Shown here one piece after another: positions 6,732 to 12,452 of a stretch of 12,452 bases of DNA. Under the pieces are notes generated by a model. That model saw only the letters and a list, made by a program, of their open reading frames with translations, was not told where the DNA came from and did no database searches. The DNA is taken from the NCBI GenBank assembly GCA_023251695.1, contig JAHEYE010000003.1, forward strand, positions 1 through 12,452, in the 5' to 3' direction. The position numbers were made by a program, and so were the translations under genes. How positions within the stretch are numbered: position 1 is the stretch's first letter; each line of letters opens with the position of its first letter. The DNA comes from Sphingobacteriaceae bacterium (GTDB taxonomy: Bacteria; Bacteroidota; Bacteroidia; B-17B0; Aurantibacillaceae).

Positions 6732-7622
6732 ATGAAAAAGCTTTTTGGCATACTAATTTTCATCACTATGGGTTTGCGCTGCAAATCACAGGCTTACATT
6801 CCTATGCTTAATTCCTATGCCGAATGGCACGTTACCAATTGTTATTTTGGTTGTATTACCGACAGGTATTATACTATTGGTGATACTTCTATTGCGGGCT
6901 ACAATTATAAGTTTCTCGACATGTATCATTACATGAAGAATTTTATTTTGAGGGAAGATACAGTTGAAAGAAAAATTTATATGATGTTTCTTGGTCCCAG
7001 TTCAAAACCCCCCGGCGATCAGCTTTTGTACGATTTTGGAATGAACATCGGCGATACAATCGACGTAGTAAATCCAAATAGTCCTTATCCATCGAGCTCC
7101 GGAAAATTTGTTTTAGATTCAATAAAATTAAAGCCATTGGTTGTAAAACCCCATCGTTATTTTTATTTACATGCTTTAGATACTGTTACAGCGGGTGTAA
7201 AAAATACGATTTGGGTGGAAGGCGTCGGTTCTTTGTGTTTAATAAATACGCCGGGCGCGCCGCCAAATATTAACGGCGTTGGACAACTGAGTTGTTTTTT
7301 TAATAATGGTGTTAAAGAGTATGAAAACCTCGATTCAATAATGGCCTGCATGTCGATGTATCCCATCTCGGTAAAAGAAATTTCAAAGTTCAGAGCTTCC
7401 GTTACGTTAAACCCCAACCCCGCAAACACATTCATTAAAATTGAGGCTAAAGGTTATGATTTATCAGGACAGGAAATGCAAATAATAAATGTTTTGGGAA
7501 AAACGGAATTTGTTACGGAGTATCAAAATTCAATTGATATTTCTTTCCTTTCCTCAGGAATTTATTTTTTGCGTTTTGTACGTGAGGACCAACCTTACTC
7601 TTATAAATTCGTTAAGGAATAG
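6732..7622 (+). CDS. T9SS type A sorting domain-containing secreted protein, function unknown
   Basis: This 296-residue protein has an N-terminal signal peptide (about residues 1-20, MKKLFGILIFITMGL...). Residues about 226-296 are a T9SS type A sorting domain: LNPNPANTFIKIEA, then MQIINVLGKTEF, SGIYFLRF and a final KFVKE. The region between has a pattern I recognise from many uncharacterised Bacteroidota secreted proteins: a 'W...C' start (EWHVTNCYFGC), 'GDTSIAGYNYKFL', 'REDTVERKIYMMF', 'LLYDFGMNIGDTI' and 'WVEGVGSLC'. No catalytic motif is visible. Cys residues at about 37 and 41 may form a disulfide. The Cys in GLRCKS is not a proper lipobox because Arg precedes it. The protein is expected at the cell surface or in the medium. 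It runs convergently into the porin gene across a palindromic repeat. Confidence 0.8.
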   Translation: MKKLFGILIFITMGLRCKSQAYIPMLNSYAEWHVTNCYFGCITDRYYTIGDTSIAGYNYKFLDMYHYMKNFILREDTVERKIYMMFLGPSSKPPGDQLLYDFGMNIGDTIDVVNPNSPYPSSSGKFVLDSIKLKPLVVKPHRYFYLHALDTVTAGVKNTIWVEGVGSLCLINTPGAPPNINGVGQLSCFFNNGVKEYENLDSIMACMSMYPISVKEISKFRASVTLNPNPANTFIKIEAKGYDLSGQEMQIINVLGKTEFVTEYQNSIDISFLSSGIYFLRFVREDQPYSYKFVKE

Positions 7623-7746
7623 TTGGATTAAAATGGGGTTTTAAATTAGGGGGTAATTTGACTCACCCCAGGTACACCGTAGATTTCTCACCCACAGGCC
7701 GGTCGCTGTAGGTTGTGCATTCCCGGCATCCTAGGACGAATGTGCT

Positions 7747-7793
7747 TCCCTCTCTTTTGGAGAGGGATTGAGGGTGAGGCCGGAACCTCAATC
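7747..7793. repeat. Overlapping palindromes at the 3' end of the porin gene; repeat-like element
   Basis: TCCCTCTC (7747-7754) pairs with GAGAGGGA (7760-7767) around a 5-base loop. GATTGAGG (7766-7773) pairs with CCTCAATC (7786-7793) around a 12-base loop. The two stems share bases 7766-7767, so both cannot form fully at once. The second stem covers the porin stop codon (7788-7790). The 'CCCTCTC-TTTTG-GAGAGGG...GGGTGAGG' layout resembles interspersed noncoding repeats common in Bacteroidota, and a CTCACCC at 7662-7668 is inverted relative to GGGTGAG at 7772-7778. No T tract makes it a classical terminator, though it lies between two convergent genes. Confidence 0.55.
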
Positions 7794-9680
7794 AAAAAAC
7801 AACCACGTTATCCCAAACCTGAAGGCTCTGTCGGGCTGGATGTAGCCGGGAACGAAATAGTAGTTACTGCCCACAACTCCGTACAATACATTTTCTACTT
7901 TCACAAAAAATTGTACCGGACGGATACGTGCGTTTAAATACACATCCACAAAAGGATATTCACCAACGCTGTAACGGTTTTGTAAATAGAACTGGTTGGT
8001 GGCGGGCATGTATGACAGAGCTCTAAATTTCTGATAATATTCGCCCTGCACCCCAAATTGTAACTGTAAATTATTTTTAAATAAATTACCTGTGTAATAA
8101 ATACTTCCTGTTGCAGCACCCGGCGCAATACGAACCAGACTGGATTTATTTGTGGTCTGGTAGTATAAATTTAACCTTAAACCCAAGTGCTTAAAAAGTA
8201 CTTTATTAAAATTTAAATTGTATTGCCAATTGCTGATCACCACATTACTTTGCTTTGGTGTGGCAGTCAAACTATCGAAGTACAAACAATTCGCAACATT
8301 CTGCCAGAGAATATTTGCCGATAAACCCGAAGCGTTATTTATTAAACCTAATTTACTTTGGAATAAATTAACCGTTTTAAATTTATTATCCCACCTGAAA
8401 TTATTCGCATACCAATAATTATAAATAAAATCAGGATGTCGTTGTTCAGACAATACACTTAAGTAAATTCGTGATGTTTTTTTAGTACCTAAGCCTTTTT
8501 CATTTAATCTAAAACTCAACTCGCTATTCCATTCCACTTTCATGTCACCGCTGTTTGGTCCGGCTAAAACACTGCTGTATGTAATGCGGGTTGAGAAAAA
8601 TTTATTATGATCCGTATTGGTAAAATCTGTTCTTCTCAATAATCTATCATAAAATAAAGAACCATAAACTAACTGATGCGCAAAAATACTATCCGCAAAC
8701 TGATGAAGTATATTATACTCATGCGAATAACCCGCATACCCACCAAAACCAATTTTATTTAATCTAAAAGTGTAGTTCACTCTGTTGGTAAACTGACGTA
8801 AATGTGTGCTGTCACTGGTTTTTACGGTGTCTAAATAAATTGTATTGTAAAAACCGTCATAAGGCAAACCTGCATCCTGGTACCAATAATAATTTCCGGC
8901 GTAACTTAATTTGTAATCCATGTAATGCGATACACGTCCCGAATCATTTCCTTTATTTAATTTTAGCCATGGATTAAAGGCAGCATAGGTCTCGCGCACC
9001 GTACGCTTTGAGTTGCTCAGGTTAACGGCAAGCAAATCTTTTCCTATTAATGGATTATCCCTGAAAATAGTGTCGTACTTAATACCACCATTCTCCTGAT
9101 ATTTAACTTTGTTGAACAGGAGGTAAGAATAAAAACCAAAACGGTTATTTTTAGTGGTGTAATTTTGTGATGTGTAAAAATTATTCGTAAAAGTCTGTTG
9201 TTTATTGTAAAATCCTTTTGAACCAAAACGGTTAAATTTTAAAGTGAAATTCAAACCTTTTTTAAATGTTTGGGTAAATAATAAACGGAATGTTTGTTCC
9301 TGCTTGCTTCCGGCAATTCCGGTGAGCGAAGCATAAGGTCCTTTGCTGCGGTAATATTCTACCTGTTGTTTTTTGATGATATCGTTTCCAAATGGTAAGT
9401 CATACAAGTTAAAACCTAAGGGTTTCGATTTGTAACTTAACATATACTCTGGAGTAGGGAGGCCTAAATTTCCCATGTAATTGCGCCCTGTATAGTTTTG
9501 TAAATTCCGTACGCTTGTATCCGGATATGCCGGTTTAAACTTTTTGAAGATGACATTCCCGAATTCTGTTTTCGATAAAAGGTAATCGGGATCGCTGCTG
9601 TACTTTACCTGTGAAAAGCAAAAGCCGCTGAAAAGAACCGCGGCCGCAACAAAAAAATATTTAACGCTATTTAACTTCAA
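7788..9680 (-). CDS. Putative outer-membrane porin (Porin_10-like), non-ATG start
   Basis: This 630-residue protein begins with a clear signal peptide (KYFFVAAAVLFSGFCFSQ) and continues as a long run of aromatic-rich alternating strands. It ends in FRFGITWLFFD, a typical C-terminal beta-signal. Motifs such as YFVPGYIQPDRAFRFGITW match the Bacteroidota 'putative porin' family (Porin_10, as I recall it). No ATG exists near the signal peptide: the codon at 9680 is TTG, with CTG one codon upstream at 9683, and the next upstream codon is the stop of the patatin gene (9687-9689) in the same frame. The next internal ATG is about 68 codons in and would remove the signal peptide. Initiation at TTG or CTG, coupled to termination of the patatin gene six bases before, is the best reading. 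It is likely an outer-membrane channel; substrate unknown. Confidence 0.78.
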   Translation of the reverse strand: MKLNSVKYFFVAAAVLFSGFCFSQVKYSSDPDYLLSKTEFGNVIFKKFKPAYPDTSVRNLQNYTGRNYMGNLGLPTPEYMLSYKSKPLGFNLYDLPFGNDIIKKQQVEYYRSKGPYASLTGIAGSKQEQTFRLLFTQTFKKGLNFTLKFNRFGSKGFYNKQQTFTNNFYTSQNYTTKNNRFGFYSYLLFNKVKYQENGGIKYDTIFRDNPLIGKDLLAVNLSNSKRTVRETYAAFNPWLKLNKGNDSGRVSHYMDYKLSYAGNYYWYQDAGLPYDGFYNTIYLDTVKTSDSTHLRQFTNRVNYTFRLNKIGFGGYAGYSHEYNILHQFADSIFAHQLVYGSLFYDRLLRRTDFTNTDHNKFFSTRITYSSVLAGPNSGDMKVEWNSELSFRLNEKGLGTKKTSRIYLSVLSEQRHPDFIYNYWYANNFRWDNKFKTVNLFQSKLGLINNASGLSANILWQNVANCLYFDSLTATPKQSNVVISNWQYNLNFNKVLFKHLGLRLNLYYQTTNKSSLVRIAPGAATGSIYYTGNLFKNNLQLQFGVQGEYYQKFRALSYMPATNQFYLQNRYSVGEYPFVDVYLNARIRPVQFFVKVENVLYGVVGSNYYFVPGYIQPDRAFRFGITWLFFD

Positions 9681-9686
9681 CAGTTT

Positions 9687-10718
9687 TTAAAACTTTTCGA
9701 AAAAATGTTCTTCTACATCAAAGGTCGATTTTAAACCTACTTCTTTAAAATCTTTTTCCAGCCACTTATCAGCGGTTTCCCTGCCTTTTGCTTTTAGCTG
9801 TAACAAGAACTCCCATGAGGTATTCATCTTACTGCTATAACTTAACTGACTCAAGGCGTCGTAACCTGAAATAGTGTGAACATAGATTTCACGGTTTACC
9901 TTATCATCACTTTTTAAAACACCGTTACGCAATAATTCGTTACGGTAGTGAATTAATTTCATTTCGTTAATTAAACTACTATTGAAAGAAATCTCATTAA
10001 CTCTGTCAGCAATATCACGTGCTGTTGTTGGAACCGAGTTAATATTAACTGAATTAATCTTAATTAATACCACATCACGGATATTTGTATTGGTAATTAA
10101 AGGGAAAATAGGAGGGTTCCCCATATAACCGCCATCCCAGTAATATTCCCCGTCAATCTCCACTGCCTGAAATAAAAACGGTAAGCAAGCCGAAGCTAAA
10201 ACAGAATCGACCGTAATGTCTTTATTGGTGAAAATTTTTGCGCGATTGGTTTTTACATTCGTCGCACAAATAAACAATTTCTTTTTGTTGTATAAGTGCA
10301 ATTCCTCAAAGTCAACAATATCATTTAAAATATCACGAAGCGGATTATAATTAAAAGGATTAAAGTTGTAGGGCGACATAAACTGTGTAACACTATTAAA
10401 CCACATGTAACCAGGCGAATTGTACATATCACCATTGCCGAAATATTTATCCATTACGCCCGGCTTGAAAAAGAAACTGCCACTGCTTGCAATTTTCCGC
10501 CAGGTTTGTTCCATTAATTCTTTCGCTTTGGCAGCACCGCCGATATGCAAGCCATAAGCACATACTACAGCATTTACAGCGCCCGCACTGGTGCCACACA
10601 TCGCATCAGCTACAATTTCTTCAACCTCAAGTAAACGGTCTAAGACGCCCCATGTAAAAGCGCCATGAGCGCCTCCGCCTTGTAATGCAATGCCAACGTT
10701 TTTGATTTTTTTTGTCAT
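9687..10718 (-). CDS. Patatin-like phospholipase with DUF3734-type C-terminus
   Basis: This 343-residue protein carries the patatin catalytic dyad. The oxyanion motif GGGAHGAFTWGVL starts at residue 14. The nucleophile motif GTSAG (42-46) has Ser44, and YYWDGGYMGNPP supplies Asp195. Patatin domains hydrolyse acyl esters of phospholipids or neutral lipids. The segment SPYNFNPFNYNPLRDIL and the C-terminal NEISFNSSLINEMKLIHYR match the DUF3734-containing branch of bacterial patatins. There is no signal peptide, so it is probably cytoplasmic or peripheral to the inner membrane. The ATG at 10718 is preferred: an earlier in-frame TTG at 10742 overlaps the candidate -7 promoter element. The porin gene follows six bases after the stop in the same reading frame, so the two probably form a translationally coupled pair. 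Substrate is unknown. Confidence 0.88.
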   Translation of the reverse strand: MTKKIKNVGIALQGGGAHGAFTWGVLDRLLEVEEIVADAMCGTSAGAVNAVVCAYGLHIGGAAKAKELMEQTWRKIASSGSFFFKPGVMDKYFGNGDMYNSPGYMWFNSVTQFMSPYNFNPFNYNPLRDILNDIVDFEELHLYNKKKLFICATNVKTNRAKIFTNKDITVDSVLASACLPFLFQAVEIDGEYYWDGGYMGNPPIFPLITNTNIRDVVLIKINSVNINSVPTTARDIADRVNEISFNSSLINEMKLIHYRNELLRNGVLKSDDKVNREIYVHTISGYDALSQLSYSSKMNTSWEFLLQLKAKGRETADKWLEKDFKEVGLKSTFDVEEHFFEKF

Positions 10719-10739
10719 GAGTGAAGTTCGGTACGAAAT

Positions 10740-10747
10740 CAAATATA
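10740..10747 (-). promoter_or_regulatory. Candidate Bacteroidota -7 element (TATATTTG) for the patatin-porin pair
   Basis: TATATTTG on the minus strand is an exact TAnnTTTG match, 21 bases before the patatin ATG at 10718. The position where a -33 element would fall (about 10766-10770) lies inside the terminator of the preceding OmpA-family gene, and no TTTG is seen there. The location argues that patatin translation starts at 10718 and that the pair has its own promoter. Confidence 0.55.
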
Positions 10748-10760
10748 CATTATTAATACT

Positions 10761-10783
10761 AAAAAAGGGTGCTGAGCACCCTT
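10761..10783 (-). terminator. Intrinsic terminator after the OmpA-family gene
   Basis: On the minus strand GGGTGC (from 10781) pairs with GCACCC (to 10767) around a 3-base loop and is followed by six T (10766-10761). It starts within about ten bases of the OmpA-family stop codon (10792-10794). An outer pairing of TTAATACTA (10753-10761) with TAGTATTAA (10783-10791) can extend the stem into a much longer hairpin. Confidence 0.88.
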
Positions 10784-10791
10784 AGTATTAA

Positions 10792-12452
10792 CTATTTTTT
10801 GGTAATTTCCTTGTATTTAGTGACGATAAACTCTGTTCTGCGATTAAGTGCATGATCATCTTCAGTACAATTCGAAACTAGTTTTCCTTCACAGGCACAA
10901 CCATTCAATAATTTACTTTCGCCAAATCCTTTACCTGTAATGCGTGTGCGCGGAATACCTTTGCTTGCAATGTAGCTTGCACTGGCTTTAGCGCGCGCCA
11001 TCGATAACGCCATATTGGATTTTGAAGCGCCACGGCAATCAGAGTGCGAACCTAATTCAACGGTCATACCTGGATATTCTTTCATTACTGATACGATCTT
11101 ATCCAATTCTTTCATTGCTTCGGGTTTAATCTTCGATTTTCCTAAATCAAAATAAATTGGTTTTACGTCCACCATCTTACCTAAATCAACACCCACCATT
11201 ACTTTACCAATGTCCATATTGATTACCTGATTCATTTTAATTTCACCGGGCTTTGTAACCGTATGTGCAAACTCTACTGTTTTTGTAACATAGCCGGCTT
11301 TTTCAATAGTGATTTTATAATTCAGTTTATCGCCGAGCTTTCCTCCGGTCAAATCTTTACGGTAACCATCAGCAGTTGTAATGGTGTAGTTATCAAAATC
11401 GGTATTTGCGGGAATGTTTTTTATGGTGAGCTTTACGTCTTTCAATGCTTCTTTTGTTTTCACATCAAGAACAAACGCCACTAATTTTAATTCCGGATCA
11501 CGCTCGAGTAAAATTGTTTTTTCGAATTCATCTTTGTCCGACATTTTTGTAGATAACGAATCAGCCATATCGAAATATTTTTCTTTGCTGGCCGTCATGT
11601 TATAATAAGCGTCTTCTTCAATAAAATAGTTGAATTCACCTTTTTCATTGGTAGTAATTGAATCATTATTAATCTTCACTTTTGCATAAGGAATCGGAAC
11701 GGTTGCCGAATCTTTGTGCATGGTTTTAATTAAAACATCTTTGCCGCGTTTTACATCACGCAAAACTATAAACGAATAAATATCATCATCTAGCCCGCCG
11801 TGTTTCCGGTTTGAGCAAAGGAAACCCGCTCTCATATTAGTTCCTTCATCAAAAATCAAACCGAAATCGTCCGCCGGACTGTTAACCGGCATCCCCATAT
11901 TATAAACCTTTCCAAGAGCGCCATCATTTTTTATCTTCACTTCATAAATATCTAAACCTCCCAAACCTTCCCTTCCGTTCGATGCAAAATAAATCAGGTT
12001 GTTGGCTGCTGCATAAGGGAACATTTCATGACCTTTGGTATTTACTTTCTCGCCCATGTTAACCGGAGTACCCCAGGCACCATCGTCGCCCATTTTACTG
12101 TACCAAATATCTAATCCACCTTGTCCACCACCCATATCTGAAATAAAGTAAAGTGTTTTACCGTCAGGAGATAATGAAGGATGCGCACAATTGTATTGGT
12201 TACTGTTGAAGGGAAGCTCTTTCACCATTTCAAAACCATCGATGCTTAAGTTCGCTTCGAAAATTTTTAATTTATAAGTCCCTTCAATGCTTTTCCCTTT
12301 TTTACTCACGTTGTTACGGGTGAAATAAACTGTGTGTTTATCGTTGCTGAAGCAAATAGGCCCGTCGTTATACTTCGATTCCAAATCGCGCATGAATTTT
12401 TCCGGCTTGAAATATTTTCCGTCAGGACCCCTTTCGGTTGCATAAAGATTGT
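10792..12452 (-). CDS. PD40 propeller-OmpA envelope protein, PorE-like architecture (N-terminus cut by window end)
   Basis: The reading frame is open to the window edge, giving 552 complete codons; the Met at 12393 is internal, since conserved sequence (ATERGPDGKYFKPEKF) continues upstream. Visible domains in order are: a PD40/WD40-like beta-propeller with repeated 'SPDGKTLYFISD', 'GGLDIWYSKM', 'IYFASNGREGLGGLDIYEV' and 'CSNRKHGGLDDDIYSF'; one or two carboxypeptidase-regulatory-like beta domains (about 11200-11760); and a C-terminal OmpA domain (10795-11166). The OmpA domain has IYFDLGKSKIKP and the peptidoglycan-binding Asp (codon 11038-11040, in SDCRG) and Arg (codon 10993-10995, in MARAKAS). 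P. gingivalis PorE, a T9SS component that links the secretion machinery to peptidoglycan, has this order plus an N-terminal TPR, which would lie outside the window. Bacteroidota carry several paralogs of this type, so assignment to PorE itself is not secure. Confidence 0.85.
   Translation of the reverse strand, partial: NLYATERGPDGKYFKPEKFMRDLESKYNDGPICFSNDKHTVYFTRNNVSKKGKSIEGTYKLKIFEANLSIDGFEMVKELPFNSNQYNCAHPSLSPDGKTLYFISDMGGGQGGLDIWYSKMGDDGAWGTPVNMGEKVNTKGHEMFPYAAANNLIYFASNGREGLGGLDIYEVKIKNDGALGKVYNMGMPVNSPADDFGLIFDEGTNMRAGFLCSNRKHGGLDDDIYSFIVLRDVKRGKDVLIKTMHKDSATVPIPYAKVKINNDSITTNEKGEFNYFIEEDAYYNMTASKEKYFDMADSLSTKMSDKDEFEKTILLERDPELKLVAFVLDVKTKEALKDVKLTIKNIPANTDFDNYTITTADGYRKDLTGGKLGDKLNYKITIEKAGYVTKTVEFAHTVTKPGEIKMNQVINMDIGKVMVGVDLGKMVDVKPIYFDLGKSKIKPEAMKELDKIVSVMKEYPGMTVELGSHSDCRGASKSNMALSMARAKASASYIASKGIPRTRITGKGFGESKLLNGCACEGKLVSNCTEDDHALNRRTEFIVTKYKEITKK

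Noticed and set aside
7713..7937. A 74-codon plus-strand open frame across the 3' repeat of the porin gene
   Set aside because: It is a shadow of the porin gene and the palindromes, with no start context or family resemblance.
1..12452. Defence system, prophage, integrated element or CRISPR array
   Set aside because: No nuclease, methyltransferase, transposase, integrase or regularly spaced repeats were seen; all genes fit envelope, secretion or metabolic roles.

Overview
The window looks like a chromosomal segment from a low-GC member of the Bacteroidota, probably a Cytophagia/Flavobacteriia/Sphingobacteriia-type environmental organism. Three things point there. Two proteins carry C-terminal type IX secretion (T9SS type A) sorting domains. 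The protein families (FadL/OmpP1, a 'putative porin', a PD40-OmpA protein, collagen-triplet lipoproteins) are typical of the phylum. Several starts are preceded by the Bacteroidota -7 promoter element TAnnTTTG rather than by clear Shine-Dalgarno sites. No tRNA, rRNA, transposase, integrase or CRISPR array was seen. Every gene fits a cell-envelope, secretion or housekeeping role, and I found no clear defence or mobile system.

Left part (1-1570, minus strand): the N-terminal part of a DUF502 membrane protein, a noncoding stretch of nested palindromes resembling Bacteroidota interspersed repeats, and a deoxyhypusine-synthase-like enzyme. The enzyme keeps the catalytic lysine but has a changed substrate-site motif.

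Middle left (1696-5777, plus strand): a probable three-gene operon ending at a strong intrinsic terminator. It encodes a FadL/OmpP1 outer-membrane transporter, an SGNH-fold lipoprotein that has lost most of its catalytic residues, and a secreted alpha/beta-hydrolase esterase with a T9SS sorting domain. Together they suggest handling of hydrophobic or esterified substrates at the outer membrane.

Middle (5826-7622): a collagen-triplet lipoprotein (minus) with its own promoter and terminator, diverging from a T9SS-sorted protein of unknown function (plus).

Right part (7660-12452, minus strand): transcription runs right to left. A PorE-like PD40/OmpA peptidoglycan-binding protein (cut by the window edge) ends in an intrinsic terminator. 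Overlapping this is the promoter of a patatin-like phospholipase (DUF3734 type). The phospholipase is followed after only six bases, in the same reading frame, by a putative porin that appears to start at a non-ATG codon. A palindromic repeat lies over the porin stop codon.

The most interesting points are the apparently dead SGNH lipoprotein paired with FadL, the patatin/porin pair separated in frame by one stop codon, and the altered deoxyhypusine-synthase-like active site.
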